Source: Bradyrhizobium sp. 186
Lineage (GTDB): Bacteria; Pseudomonadota; Alphaproteobacteria; Rhizobiales; Xanthobacteraceae
Length of the DNA: 64,000 nucleotides
Direction: 5' to 3'
Assembly (NCBI RefSeq): GCF_023101685.1
Contig: NZ_CP082164.1
Coordinates: forward strand, 8,122,001-8,186,000
The position numbers and the translations under genes are program-made. Shown here in pieces: positions 48,533 to 58,016 of the stretch (position 1 is its first letter; every line of letters starts with the position of its first letter). Below the pieces are notes generated by a model, which saw only the letters and a program-made list of their open reading frames with translations, did no database searches and had not been told where the DNA came from.

Positions 48533-48682
48533 CGATGCGTCTCGTCACTCTTCCTTAGAACAAGTCCAAGTCTAGCCCCTGGCATACCAGATGCCAAGAG
48601 AATTCATGCGTTCCGATAAGCATTTAAGGGCATGCAGCCGCCAGGCTCCATGCCCCTCATCGACGCTCGATCTGGCGTGGCC

Positions 48683-48970
48683 TCACGTCTTGCTCATGCA
48701 CTCTTCGATGTAGAACCAGCGGTCGTCGCCGGCGAGACCCTTGGATTTCACATCGGCGCGACAGGCCTTGAGCTTCGGCTTGTTGGCGGACCACTTCGCC
48801 TTCATATCCTTCAGCTTCTGCATCGTGAGCTTGATCTTGCCCGGCGGCTTGGCATCGGTCGTCGCCGCAGGCGCCGGCGTCGCGGGCGCAGTCGCAGTCT
48901 GCGCGGAGGCGGAGTGGAGTGCGCCGGCAACGAGCAGCATGGCGGCGACACAAACGAAATTACGAACCAT
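48683..48970 (-). CDS. Small periplasmic protein with two cysteines
   Basis: From ATG 48970 (GGGGGA upstream) the product is 95 residues: signal peptide MVRNFVCVAAMLLVAGALHSASA, a Thr/Ala/Pro spacer, then a Lys-rich helical domain with Cys in KACRADVKSKG and EECMSKT. The DDRWFYIEECMSK end is a recurrent motif in rhizobial small periplasmic proteins. The ATG at 48997 is an alternative start without a good site. Unrelated in sequence to the formate genes on either side; function unknown. Confidence 0.65.
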   Translation of the reverse strand: MVRNFVCVAAMLLVAGALHSASAQTATAPATPAPAATTDAKPPGKIKLTMQKLKDMKAKWSANKPKLKACRADVKSKGLAGDDRWFYIEECMSKT

Positions 48971-49048
48971 CGAAATCCCCCAGATGTTCTTTTTCATGGT
49001 GAGGCGCCCGTGGCGCGCGCGACGCGCGCCACGGCAATCACAGTGCGC

Positions 49049-50704
49049 TCAGAAGATCTTGAGCGCGCTCTCCAGCGTCTTCCAAACGCCCCAAGCGAGC
49101 GGGATGCCGACGAAGGCCCAGAACAGCGCGGCCCTGCCGTCGAGCCCGCCCTTGCCGATGCCGAACGAGCCGTGCTGGATCGACGCCTCGCTCTTGGCGC
49201 TCGCCGCCTGGAGCCCGGCGACCTCCTTCTCGCTCATGTTCCATTTCGGATCGACCGGCTTGATCAGGTAGTTGCAGATCAGGCCCGCGATCAGCATCGC
49301 GCACAGGATGTACATCGTGGTGTTGTAGAGCTGGTCACGCGGTACACCCGCTGCGAGCTGGAATTCGCGGATGTAGTTCACCACGACGGGGCCGATGATG
49401 CCGGCGGTTGACCACGCCGTCAGCAGCCGGCCATGGATGGCGCCGACGAACTGGGTTCCGAACATGTCGGCGAGATAGGCCGGCACCGTCGCGAACCCGC
49501 CGCCATACATCGACAGGATGATGCCGAAGCCGAGCACGAACAGCAGTTTCGAGCCCATTGCCGCGAAGGTCGGCGCCAGCGCATAGAGCGCGATGCCGAG
49601 CAGGAAGAACGTGTAATAGGTGTTCTTGCGGCCGATGTGATCCGACAGCGAGGCCCAGAAGAACCGACCGCCGATGTTGAACAGCGACAGCAGGCCGGCG
49701 AAGCCGGCAGCGATCGCCGCGATCGCGGTCTTCTGCTCGACCGAGAGCTGGCTGAAGGTCAATTCGGGCAGCCCGATCAGCTTGCCCGCGAAGATCTCCT
49801 GGAGCATCGGCGACGCCATGCCGATCACGCCGATACCTGCCGACACGTTGAGGCAGAGCACCCACCAGATCAGCCAGAACTGCGGCGTCTTGTGCGCATT
49901 GTTGAGGTGGACGTGATGCTCGGAGATCATCGACTTCTTTTCGCTCGGCGGCGTCCATCCATCGGGCTGCCAGCCGGCGGACGTGACGCGGTAAGCGAAG
50001 GCGCCGATCAACATGAAGACAAAGTAGACGACGCCCATGGTGACGAACGTCTCCCAGACCCCGACCGAGGTCGACGTCTTGAAATAGTTGATCAACAGAT
50101 TCGCCAATGGTGCGCCGATCATCGCGCCACCGCCGAAGCCCATGATCGCCATGCCGGTCGCCATGCCGCGACGATCCGGAAACCATTTGATCAACGTCGA
50201 GACCGGCGAGATGTAGCCGAGACCGAGGCCGACGCCGCCGATCACGCCACACCCCAGCCACATGATCCAGAGCTGGTGGACATAGACGCCGAAGGCGCCG
50301 ATCAGCAGGCCGCCACCCCAACAGCAGGCCGCAACGACGCCCGCCTTGCGCGGCCCGGAGCGCTCGAGCCAGCCGCCCCAGATCGCGGCGGAGACGCCGA
50401 GCAGGACGAAGAACAGCGTGTACATCCAGCCCAGGCTCGCGACCTTCCAGTCGCAAGACGCGGTGAAGAGCTCCTGCCACAACGAAATGTCGGCGCACGC
50501 CTTGCTCTGGGTGATCCCGATGGCGCGCGACAGCGGCAGCCAGAACACCGAGAAGCCGTAGGCCATGCCGATGCAGAGATGGATGCACAGTGCAGCCGGC
50601 GGCACCAGCCAGCGATTGAAGCCGGCCTTTGCGACCGTATGCTCGCGATCGAGAATTCCCGCGCCAGCGTTCGAAATTCTGCCAGCGCTTTCAATGGTAG
50701 ACAT
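49049..50704 (-). CDS. OFA-family MFS transporter (oxalate/formate antiporter-like)
   Basis: A 551-residue major-facilitator protein with about 12 spans plus an extra C-terminal hydrophobic segment (AALFWAFVGIPLAWGVWKTLE). OFA signatures: PPAALCIHLCIGMAYGFSVFWLPLSRAIG, GGVGLGLGYISPVSTLIKWFPDRRGMATGMAIMGFGGGAMIG, IGGRFFWASLSDHIGRKNTYY. The start ATG 50704 follows GGAGGG. A central loop (SEKKSMISEHHVHLNN) is typical. Its location next to formate dehydrogenase suggests formate or oxalate as substrate, but the family also moves other monocarboxylates. Confidence 0.85.
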   Translation of the reverse strand: MSTIESAGRISNAGAGILDREHTVAKAGFNRWLVPPAALCIHLCIGMAYGFSVFWLPLSRAIGITQSKACADISLWQELFTASCDWKVASLGWMYTLFFVLLGVSAAIWGGWLERSGPRKAGVVAACCWGGGLLIGAFGVYVHQLWIMWLGCGVIGGVGLGLGYISPVSTLIKWFPDRRGMATGMAIMGFGGGAMIGAPLANLLINYFKTSTSVGVWETFVTMGVVYFVFMLIGAFAYRVTSAGWQPDGWTPPSEKKSMISEHHVHLNNAHKTPQFWLIWWVLCLNVSAGIGVIGMASPMLQEIFAGKLIGLPELTFSQLSVEQKTAIAAIAAGFAGLLSLFNIGGRFFWASLSDHIGRKNTYYTFFLLGIALYALAPTFAAMGSKLLFVLGFGIILSMYGGGFATVPAYLADMFGTQFVGAIHGRLLTAWSTAGIIGPVVVNYIREFQLAAGVPRDQLYNTTMYILCAMLIAGLICNYLIKPVDPKWNMSEKEVAGLQAASAKSEASIQHGSFGIGKGGLDGRAALFWAFVGIPLAWGVWKTLESALKIF

Positions 50705-51021
50705 ACGTCCCTCCCCTGCAGCCGCCCTTCTGAGCAAATCTGCCGCTATGATCCCATCCTCAGCCCGATGCAGTGCAGCCTGCGTCCCTGCTGCTCCGCA
50801 CAATCGTTGAACGCGCGTCAGGATCATCACGCGCGTACGAGACACTAACCCCTTGAGCCAGGGGTCTATGCCCGACACGGCGTGCGGGCGTCGTGAGCGG
50901 CCCGTTTGATCCATGTGTGGCAGACGAGACTCAACCTCCGTGCCTCAACGGAGAAAGTCAATTGGGTCAGAAGCCGTCAGCGATGTCGATAGATAAAAGG
51001 TCGGTACCCGCGAGGTAACGC
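50705..51021. other. Intergenic region upstream of the OFA transporter
   Basis: About 317 bp without a supported gene. It must hold the transporter promoter. The frame extending upstream of 50704 has no start or signal of its own. No IS end or tRNA fold was found. Confidence 0.4.
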
Positions 51022-51285
51022 TCAGGAGCGCGACGCACCATTGACGTCCTCTAATGGGTCATTTGCTTTTTCTATCAGGAACACGATGCCCGCGTCGTTG
51101 CGCTCGGTGATCTCAACCTTGTCGCCGGTCTCGCGGATCAGGTTCGGAATATCAATTACCGACAACGGATCGGTGCAGTGCACTTCAAGTTGGTCCCCCG
51201 GCTGCAATGGTTTTAGCGCCTTCCGAGTTTTCAAGGCAGGCAACGGGCATTTCAACCCGGTGAGATCAAGTGTGGTTCTGGTCAT
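51022..51285 (-). CDS. TusA/SirA-family sulfur carrier
   Basis: An 87-residue protein with the conserved CPxP motif (LDLTGLKCPLPALKTRKAL, Cys13), which carries persulfide sulfur in TusA-type relays, and the DPLSVIDIPNLIRETGD strand-helix. It lies 45 bp downstream of moeA on the same strand, beside the formate dehydrogenase genes. In E. coli, TusA influences molybdenum-cofactor synthesis and FdhD takes sulfur for FDH, so a local sulfur-delivery role is a reasonable inference. The general 2-thiouridine role is the alternative. Confidence 0.85.
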   Translation of the reverse strand: MTRTTLDLTGLKCPLPALKTRKALKPLQPGDQLEVHCTDPLSVIDIPNLIRETGDKVEITERNDAGIVFLIEKANDPLEDVNGASRS

Positions 51286-51329
51286 GGGCGCAACATGGCG
51301 GGGCGAGTCGATGGCGTCAACGCAGCCGC

Positions 51330-52586
51330 TCAGATCAGATCGGCATAGGAGAGGAAACCTACGCTCTGGCCCGGCTCGACACGCTTGATGTCCTCACCGA
51401 GTTCAATGAGACCGTCGGTATCGACCAACGAGGATAAGAGCCCGGCGCCCTCACGCGGGAACTTGACCGCCTCCAACGTGCCGTCGTCTCCGCGCCGCAA
51501 GGAGGCGCGCACATATTCGCGGCGGCCTTCCTTCTTCTTGTAGGTGAAAGCGGCTCGCAACGGGATCGGCGTCAGCGGCTCCGGCAAGCTACCGGCGAGT
51601 GCCAGCACGGTCGGCCGCACCACATGCACGAAGGTAACGAAGCTTGCGACGGGATTGCCGGGCAACCCGATCAGCGGCGTGCCATCGATGATGCCCATCG
51701 CCACGGGCCGGCCGGGCTTGATCGCCATTCGCCACAGCACCAGCGAGCCGATGCTCTCGACTGCCGCCTTGACGTGATCCTCCTCGCCGGTCGAGACGCC
51801 GCCGGTGGTGAGGATCAGATCGTGCGCGCCCGCGACCTGCTTCAGGCCATTCGCGAGCGACGTTCGCTCGTCGCGCAGAATGCCGAGATCGCTGACCTCG
51901 CAGCCGAGCCGGCGCAGCATCGCCATCAGCATGAAGCGGTTGGAATCGAAAAGCTGCGACGCCGCTCGCGGCTCGCCCGGCGAAGCCAGCTCATCGCCGG
52001 TCGAGAACACCGCGACGCGGATACGCCGGACGACATCGAGGCGCGTCAGCCCGAACGCCGCGGCAAGCGCGACGTGCTGCGGCCGCAGCCGCTGGCCGGC
52101 ACGCAGCGCGATATGCCCCTCGGGAATGTCCTCGCCCGCGGGACGAACATTGGCACCGGGCTTCAGCCCCGGCGGCAGCACGATCTTGCCGGCCTCGTCG
52201 ATGCGGACATCTTCCTGCATGAAGACGGTTCCGGCGCCCGCCGGCATCGGCGCGCCGGTGAAAATGCGCGCGGTGTGGCCGGGCTTGATCGGCACTTGCG
52301 CGAGGCCGCCGGCCTGGATGCGGCCGTCGAGCGGGACCGCCTGCGCCTCGCCCTGCGGAAGGTCCGCGTTGCGCACAGCATAGCCGTCGACGGCGGAATT
52401 GGTGAAAGGCGGCAACGGCAGGGGCGCCGCGATGTCGTGCGCCAGCACGCGTCCGTCCGCATCGACGAGTGCCACCGTCTCGAGATCGGTGACCGCGTTG
52501 ACGCGGGTCGTGATCAGGCTCACGGCATCGTCGACCGACATCATCGGTCCACCGAAGGCAAAGCAATCGTCGGACAGTTGCGCCAT
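51330..52586 (-). CDS. moeA: Molybdopterin molybdenumtransferase
   Basis: A 418-residue MoeA that inserts molybdate into adenylylated molybdopterin. Family points all present: LPPFTNSAVDGYAVR, RIFTGAPMPAGAGTVFMQED, NVRPAGEDIPEG, FSTGDELASPG, TTGGVSTGEEDHVK and LPGNPVASFVTF, then the C-terminal domain IV. This is the canonical copy, compared with the two MoeA relatives at 54893 and 56856. It lies 9 bp downstream of mobB in an operon with the TusA-like gene. Confidence 0.94.
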   Translation of the reverse strand: MAQLSDDCFAFGGPMMSVDDAVSLITTRVNAVTDLETVALVDADGRVLAHDIAAPLPLPPFTNSAVDGYAVRNADLPQGEAQAVPLDGRIQAGGLAQVPIKPGHTARIFTGAPMPAGAGTVFMQEDVRIDEAGKIVLPPGLKPGANVRPAGEDIPEGHIALRAGQRLRPQHVALAAAFGLTRLDVVRRIRVAVFSTGDELASPGEPRAASQLFDSNRFMLMAMLRRLGCEVSDLGILRDERTSLANGLKQVAGAHDLILTTGGVSTGEEDHVKAAVESIGSLVLWRMAIKPGRPVAMGIIDGTPLIGLPGNPVASFVTFVHVVRPTVLALAGSLPEPLTPIPLRAAFTYKKKEGRREYVRASLRRGDDGTLEAVKFPREGAGLLSSLVDTDGLIELGEDIKRVEPGQSVGFLSYADLI

Positions 52587-52595
52587 GGTGCCTCG

Positions 52596-53123
52596 TCAGC
52601 GCATCGCAGCGCTTCTAGCGACCGCTTCCTCGACCGGCATCGCCGCGTGCAGCAGCAACGCTGCCGCAGCCGGGATATCATCCAGATGGACGGTCGGCAG
52701 CCGGGTTTCAACTGCGATGTCGCTCGCAATCCCGGCAATCCCGGGATCGTCGGGGAACAGCAGCGGCTTGTCGTTGGCGGCGCGATACACCTCGATCTTG
52801 CGATGCGGCTCGCGCTTGAAGCCCTCGACCACGACGAGATCGACGGCGGACAGCTTGCCTAATAGTTCCGGCAGCCGAGGCTCCGCCGCGCCGCGCAACT
52901 CATGCATCAAGGCCCAGCGGTTTGACGAAGCGACCAGCACCTCGGCCGCGCCCGCCTCGCGATGGAGCCAGGAATCCTTGCCGGGCACGTCGACGTCGAA
53001 CTGGTGATGGGCGTGCTTGATCACGGAGACACGCAGGCCTTGCGCGTTGAAATGCGGAATCAGCCGCGTCAACAGCGTGGTCTTGCCCGCACCGCTCCAG
53101 CCTGCAAGGCCGATGACTTTCAT
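52596..53123 (-). CDS. mobB: Molybdopterin-guanine dinucleotide adaptor MobB
   Basis: A 175-residue P-loop GTP-binding protein (VIGLAGWSGAGKTTLLTRLI, the Walker A in GAGKT) with SVIKHAHHQFDVDVPGKDSWLHREAGA and DLVVVEGFKREPHRKIEVYR. It assists MobA in attaching GMP to molybdopterin to give the bis-MGD form used by formate dehydrogenase. Either of two adjacent ATGs (53126 or 53123) could start it. Operon with moeA. Confidence 0.93.
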   Translation of the reverse strand: MKVIGLAGWSGAGKTTLLTRLIPHFNAQGLRVSVIKHAHHQFDVDVPGKDSWLHREAGAAEVLVASSNRWALMHELRGAAEPRLPELLGKLSAVDLVVVEGFKREPHRKIEVYRAANDKPLLFPDDPGIAGIASDIAVETRLPTVHLDDIPAAAALLLHAAMPVEEAVARSAAMR

Positions 53124-53172
53124 CACAGCGTGATCTCCGCCAGCCGTATCACCCGGCTGGAACCGCCCGTTC

Positions 53173-53252
53173 CGTCATTGCGAGCGCGGCGTAGCAATCC
53201 AGAGTGCCTCCGCGGATAATTTCTGGATTGCTTCGCTGCGCTCGCAATGACG
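53173..53252. repeat. Intergenic inverted repeat, family copy 2
   Basis: Arms CGTCATTGCGAGCGC and GCGCTCGCAATGACG (perfect 15 bp), with inner arms TAGCAATCCAGA and TCTGGATTGCTTC. It sits between the divergent mobB and fdhD genes. The same family occurs at 43130-43211. Confidence 0.8.
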
Positions 53253-53324
53253 AGGGGAGGCATTTCGCTTTCCTTCGCCATGCTTATATCGGCTTGATCC
53301 GAATGTCATGCTAACGTCGCGGCC

Positions 53325-54215
53325 ATGATGAAGATCGACAAAGCCCCGGTCCCCCTGATCGTCCCGAACCCGGACGACCCGCGCCTGACCGAGAGCGTGA
53401 CCGGGATCGACCAGAGCGGCGCAAAAGTCGAGATCAAGGTACCAGTGGAGCGGCCCCTGACGCTCTACCTGAACGCCCAGGAGATCGTCACCATGATGAC
53501 GATCGGCGACTATCCCGAATATCTGGCACTGGGCTACCTGCTCAACCAGAACATGCTGAAATATAGTGACGCGGTCACCGAGGTCGAATATGACGACGAC
53601 CTCCAGGTCGTGGTGGTGCGCACCGAGCACCACACCAATTTCGAGGCGAAACTGAAGAAGCGCACGCAGACCTCAGGCTGCGCGCAGGGCACGGCCTTCG
53701 GTGATCTGCTCGAAGCGGTCGAGAGCGTTGCGCTGCCGAAGGCCGAGTTGCGCACCTCCTGGCTCTACCAGATGACGCAGACCATCAACACCATGCCCTC
53801 GCTCTATCTCGAAGCCGGCGCGATCCACGGCTGCGTGCTGTGCAAGGAAGGCACCCCGTTGTGCTACACCGAGGATGTCGGCCGTCACAACGCCGTCGAC
53901 AAGATCGCGGGCTGGATGTACCGCCACGGCGTCGACGCCTCCGACAAGATCCTCTACACCACGGGACGCCTCACCTCGGAGATGGTGATCAAGACGGTGC
54001 GGATGGGAATTCCGATCCTGGTGTCGCGCTCCGGCTTCACCGCCTGGGGCGTCGATCTCGCCCGGCAGGTGGGCTTGACGCTGGTCGGCCGCGCGCGAGG
54101 CAAGCGGTTCATCGCATTGGCGGGTGAAGAGCGCATCGTCTACGACCAGAACCTCGCTTACGTCGACGAGGAGTCCGCGAAGCACAAGCGCAAGGGTGAA
54201 GCTGGTGACGACTAG
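53325..54215 (+). CDS. fdhD: Formate dehydrogenase sulfurtransferase FdhD
   Basis: A 296-residue accessory protein that transfers sulfur from IscS to the molybdenum cofactor of formate dehydrogenase. Visible: [35 protein letters not shown], the CxxC region [10 protein letters not shown], which holds the sulfur-carrying Cys, then [15 protein letters not shown] and the C-terminal [22 protein letters not shown]. Complete. It ends within the start of mobA, so both are co-translated. Divergent from moeA-mobB. Confidence 0.95.
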   Translation: MMKIDKAPVPLIVPNPDDPRLTESVTGIDQSGAKVEIKVPVERPLTLYLNAQEIVTMMTIGDYPEYLALGYLLNQNMLKYSDAVTEVEYDDDLQVVVVRTEHHTNFEAKLKKRTQTSGCAQGTAFGDLLEAVESVALPKAELRTSWLYQMTQTINTMPSLYLEAGAIHGCVLCKEGTPLCYTEDVGRHNAVDKIAGWMYRHGVDASDKILYTTGRLTSEMVIKTVRMGIPILVSRSGFTAWGVDLARQVGLTLVGRARGKRFIALAGEERIVYDQNLAYVDEESAKHKRKGEAGDD

Positions 54216-54873
54216 AATTCCGGCGACGAGCATTCCGTCGACGAGCATTCCAGCGACTCTTGGCGTGCTGCTCGCCGGCGGCCTGGCGCGACGCATGGGC
54301 GGCGGCGACAAGCCGATGCGCACCATCGGCGGCCGCACCATTCTGGAGCGCGTGATCGCGCGCCTGAAGCCTCAGTGCGACGGATTGATCCTCAATGCCA
54401 ATGGCGATCCGGCTCGCTTCGCTGCGTTCGGATTGCAGGTCATTGCCGATGACGTTCCCGGATTTCCCGGGCCGCTCGCCGGCATCCTTGCGGCGCTGGA
54501 CTGGATCGCTGCGAACCGCCCGGAGGTGGAGTGGGTGCTCAGCGCCGCCGGCGATTGCCCGTTCCTGCCGCGCGATCTGGTCGAGCGCCTGCATGAAGCG
54601 CGAGAGCGGGAGAACACCCAGCTCGCGGTCGCGGCATCAGGCGACCAGTCGCATCCGGTGATCGGGCTGTGGCGCGTGGGCCTGCGCGAGGAGCTGCGCC
54701 ATGCGCTGGTGGTCGAGGATCTGCGCAAGATCGACCGCTGGACCGCGCGCTACCCGCTCGCGACGGTGATATGGCCGACCGAGCCGCTCGATCCTTTTTT
54801 CAATGCCAACACCGTCGAGGATATCGCCGAAGCCGAACGGCTGGCGGCGCTGGATGCGGCGCGCCCGGCTTGA
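54205..54873 (+). CDS. mobA: Molybdenum cofactor guanylyltransferase MobA
   Basis: About 222 residues. Nucleotide-transferase motif [18 protein letters not shown], then [55 protein letters not shown] and [14 protein letters not shown]. It joins GMP to molybdopterin. The start is uncertain: GTG 54205 with AAGG upstream overlaps the fdhD stop; GTG 54196 is possible. The N-terminus contains a repeated IP(A/S)TS motif encoded by a GACGAGCATTCC DNA repeat, unusual for the family. Confidence 0.92.
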   Translation: MTTRIPATSIPSTSIPATLGVLLAGGLARRMGGGDKPMRTIGGRTILERVIARLKPQCDGLILNANGDPARFAAFGLQVIADDVPGFPGPLAGILAALDWIAANRPEVEWVLSAAGDCPFLPRDLVERLHEARERENTQLAVAASGDQSHPVIGLWRVGLREELRHALVVEDLRKIDRWTARYPLATVIWPTEPLDPFFNANTVEDIAEAERLAALDAARPA

Positions 54874-54892
54874 ACGCCGCGCGGTCGTACGT

Positions 54893-56854
54893 CTACGCCG
54901 GCCGAAATCCGGCCTGCTCCAGGGCGACGCGGGCTTCGTCCGAGCCGAGTGCGTCGAGAAAGGCCTGCACCGCCGGGCGTTGCTTGCGCGCCGTGACCAG
55001 CGCGAAATCATAATGCTCTTCTGCGAGCGGAATGAAACCGAGTTTGGAGGCATGGGCGACCGGCGCAATGGTCATGCCCCAGTCGGCGCGATGCTGCGCG
55101 ACCGCAGCGGCCACCGCATTATGCGAGCGCGGCTGGTTCCAGTATCCTTCCGGGCGCGCACCGCCGAGCAGCCGGTCGATCAGGATGCGCGTGCCGGCGC
55201 CCTGGTTGCGGTTGACCATGATGCAGGCGGGGTCAGAGAGCGCAGCCGCGACGGCCTGCTTCGCGCCAAGCCCTTCGAAGCGTTCGTCGCCTTTGCGGAA
55301 CACGATGCCCTGCATTCTCCGCCAGCCCGGCACAAGCTCGAGCCCATCGACGAGATAGGGCGTGTTATAGGTCTCGCTCTTGTCGTCGAACAGGTGGATC
55401 GGCGCGAGATCGCATTCGCCGCGCCGTGCTGCAGCAAGCCCGCCGAGGCTGCCGACTGCGATCGAGCGCACGGTCAGGCCGGCATGCGCAAGCGGCGCGG
55501 TGACGAGATCGAGCCCGGTGCAGTGGCTGCCGACGATGACGAGATCCGGAACGCGCACATGTGGCGTGAACAGCGTCACCTCGGCCTCGGTGCCGGCCGG
55601 CATCTGGTCGGCGAGCGCATCGATGCGCAGAAAGCCGTCGGCCTGCGCAAAGGACGTGATCGCACCCGAGCCTTTGCCGGAGGGATAGGCGATCAAGCCC
55701 TCCTTGCCCTCGACCAGCGAGACCATGACGAATTCGGTGCGGCCGAGTTCGGAGGCAATGCGCACCGGCACGGTCGCGCTCACCTTGGCGTCGGAGCGCG
55801 GCGGCAGGCCGGCCATTTTGCGCAGCACCGGCACGATCATGTCGTGGAAGGTGAACATCGCCGAAGTCGGGAAGCCCGGCAGGATCACCACCGGCTTGCC
55901 GTCGCATACCGCGAGGCACAGCGGCTTGCCGGGCTTGAGCGCAACGCCATGCGCGATGATGCCGGGCTTGCCGAGCCGGTCGATGATGCGATGGGACAGG
56001 TCGCCCGCACCTTTGGACGTGCCGCCGGACAGCACCAGCATGTCGGCATCAATCAGCGCGCGACGCATGGCGGATTCGAGTTTCGCTTCGTCGTCGGGAA
56101 TGGCACCGAGGAAGATCGCCTCGCCGCCGTTCTCGTCGATCGCGGCGGCGACGATCGCGCCATTGGTGTCGTAGATCGCGGCGGGCGCGAGCACCTCGCC
56201 GGGCTGGACCAGTTCGTCGCCGGTGGAGATCACGGCGACCCGCGGCTTGCGCGCGACAATCACCTTGGCAATCCCGCAAGCAGCCAGCATGCCGATCTCA
56301 CGCGAGCCGATGATCGTGCCGGCGCGCAACAGCGCCTCGCCGCGCGCGATGTCGGATCCTGCATAGGAGACGAATTGCCCCGGAGATGCGGCACGGCGGA
56401 CATCAATTGCATCCGATCCAGCCGGCTGGGTGTGCTCGACCATGACGACGGCGTCGGCGCCGCGCGGCAGCGGGCCGCCGGTGGCGATCGGCGTCGCGGT
56501 TCCCGTCGCCACTTGCAGCGTCGGCGCGGTGCCACAGTGGATGGTCTCGCCGTTCAACACGAGACGAACAGGTGCGCCCTCGCCCGCCGCGGCGAGATCC
56601 GCCGAGCGCACGGCAAACCCGTCGACATTGGAACGGTCGAAGGGTGGCACGTCGATCGGCGCAGTGACGTCTTCGGCGAGCGCCGCGCCGAGCGCATCGG
56701 CCAGATTGCTTGGTTCGCTCGGGATCGCGCGCGGGAAGAGTGCCGCCTCAAAGCGCGCCAGCGCATCCTCGCGCGAGAGGATCTTGAGGAACTGCTCCTG
56801 CTCGTGTGCGCTGCGGTCTCGCGGTCGTGGGATCGTCGTCATGCCGGAACCCAT
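54893..56854 (-). CDS. MoeA-PBP fusion (molybdopterin biosynthesis plus ligand-binding domain)
   Basis: A 653-residue protein. Residues 20-430 are a MoeA-type domain with VPPFDRSNVDGFAVR, IATGGPLPRGADAVVMVEH, ISTGDELVQPGE, LSGGTSKGAGDLSHRI and LPGFPTSAMFTFHD. Residues about 440-653 form a PBP_like domain (VGSHCTGLDLVTAPLA, GSLGGLAAARRGECDLAPIHLFDD, VNRNQGAGTRILIDRLL, HNAVAAAVAQHRADWGMT). This domain also occurs in the HTH regulator at 59189. The fusion may bind molybdate, tungstate or a pterin and couple it to insertion. Starts right after the stop of the upstream MoeA-like gene. Confidence 0.9.
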   Translation of the reverse strand: MGSGMTTIPRPRDRSAHEQEQFLKILSREDALARFEAALFPRAIPSEPSNLADALGAALAEDVTAPIDVPPFDRSNVDGFAVRSADLAAAGEGAPVRLVLNGETIHCGTAPTLQVATGTATPIATGGPLPRGADAVVMVEHTQPAGSDAIDVRRAASPGQFVSYAGSDIARGEALLRAGTIIGSREIGMLAACGIAKVIVARKPRVAVISTGDELVQPGEVLAPAAIYDTNGAIVAAAIDENGGEAIFLGAIPDDEAKLESAMRRALIDADMLVLSGGTSKGAGDLSHRIIDRLGKPGIIAHGVALKPGKPLCLAVCDGKPVVILPGFPTSAMFTFHDMIVPVLRKMAGLPPRSDAKVSATVPVRIASELGRTEFVMVSLVEGKEGLIAYPSGKGSGAITSFAQADGFLRIDALADQMPAGTEAEVTLFTPHVRVPDLVIVGSHCTGLDLVTAPLAHAGLTVRSIAVGSLGGLAAARRGECDLAPIHLFDDKSETYNTPYLVDGLELVPGWRRMQGIVFRKGDERFEGLGAKQAVAAALSDPACIMVNRNQGAGTRILIDRLLGGARPEGYWNQPRSHNAVAAAVAQHRADWGMTIAPVAHASKLGFIPLAEEHYDFALVTARKQRPAVQAFLDALGSDEARVALEQAGFRPA

Positions 56855-56855
56855 A

Positions 56856-57962
56856 TCACTCCCGCATCAGATAGGCATCGACCGATGTGCCCGCCGCAAA
56901 GCCCTCGCTGCTGCCGGGAATGAGCAGCCATGCATCCGCACCGGCAATTGCCTGTAGCGGCCATTCGCCGACCGCAAGCGGCATCCACGCATCATGTTCC
57001 TCAGCCAGCAGCACGATTTCGGCGATCCCCACATTGGAGGCGATCTTGCGCGCAAGCCGCAAGGTCGCCGACCGCCGCGGTCGCCGCGCCGACAATCGAT
57101 CGATGAGCGGAAGCGCAAGCGCGAACCAGACGGCGAGCGCGTGATCGGGTGAGCCGGGCAACGCCACCACCGGAACTTTTCCGAGCCGCCCGACCGCGGC
57201 GGTGCGTCCGGGCTGGAGCGCAAGCCCATGGGCGATCACGTCACCACGTTGAGCCAGCGCCTTCACGGCAGCATCCTGGCGACCGACGCCGCTGCCGCCG
57301 ATCGTCAGCAGGAGATCGCAGGCGGAAGCGTCAAGAGCCTCCGCAATCGATGCCGCATCGCGCGTGCCGGCTTGGTGCGTCTCCACGTCCAGTCCCACTG
57401 CGCACGCGATGTCGGCGATCATATGCGTCGTCGCCGTCGCATCGGGGACATTGACGATGCGCAGCCGCGGCCGGCGCACGCTCAGTCCGTTACCCCCGGC
57501 GACGCGCGCGAGCAGCAGAGCGGTCGCGCTGACCGGATATCCCTCCGCGCCGGCGGGCGTGTGTTCGGCGATGTCGCTTCCCCCGCGCCTGACGCCCTGC
57601 CCCGGCACCCCCTCTGCCAGCACCTGCGCAAGCGGACCCGAGATGTCGACCGCATCGGCATCGAGCACACAATCGCATCCATAGGGCATGGGCTCGCCAG
57701 CCTCGACCCATGCCGGCGCTTTTGTCAGAGGCAGCGGCGAATAGGAGGACGCGCCGACGAGATCATTTGCGCGCAACGCCCAGCCGTCCGCGGCGGCGGC
57801 GTCATAGGGCGGATAGGACGCCAGCAATGGCGTCCCCGCCGCGATGCAGCCGGCGGCCTCCGCCAACGGCAACTCGATCGGCGCGATCGGATCAACGCCG
57901 CGCAGCAACGCAGCGAGCGCGGTGTCGAGCGATGTGAGCGAGGGCGGCAGGCGCTGGATCAT
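56856..57962 (-). CDS. MoeA-like protein with degenerate active-site motifs
   Basis: About 368 residues from ATG 57962 (ATG 57983 or TTG 57998 also possible). The MoeA layout is visible (YPPYDAAAADGWALRANDL, AGEPMPYGCDCVLD, GQGVRRGGSDIAEHTPAG, LPGSPDHALAVWF), but the STGDEL motif is replaced by NVPDATATTH and GGVSxGxxD by IGGSGVGRQDAAV. Catalysis by the canonical route is doubtful. It may be a binding partner of the MoeA-PBP fusion, whose gene begins one base after its stop. Confidence 0.85.
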   Translation of the reverse strand: MIQRLPPSLTSLDTALAALLRGVDPIAPIELPLAEAAGCIAAGTPLLASYPPYDAAAADGWALRANDLVGASSYSPLPLTKAPAWVEAGEPMPYGCDCVLDADAVDISGPLAQVLAEGVPGQGVRRGGSDIAEHTPAGAEGYPVSATALLLARVAGGNGLSVRRPRLRIVNVPDATATTHMIADIACAVGLDVETHQAGTRDAASIAEALDASACDLLLTIGGSGVGRQDAAVKALAQRGDVIAHGLALQPGRTAAVGRLGKVPVVALPGSPDHALAVWFALALPLIDRLSARRPRRSATLRLARKIASNVGIAEIVLLAEEHDAWMPLAVGEWPLQAIAGADAWLLIPGSSEGFAAGTSVDAYLMRE

Positions 57963-58016
57963 GCGCCATGATGGACCATGCATCGTGCGGTTTGGCAATC
58001 GCTCGTGATGCGGACA

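Noticed and set aside
54803..56923. 706-residue plus-strand frame
   Set aside because: It lies fully opposite the MoeA-PBP gene and has the Arg/His/Gly-rich composition of GC-rich antisense frames; no domain is visible.
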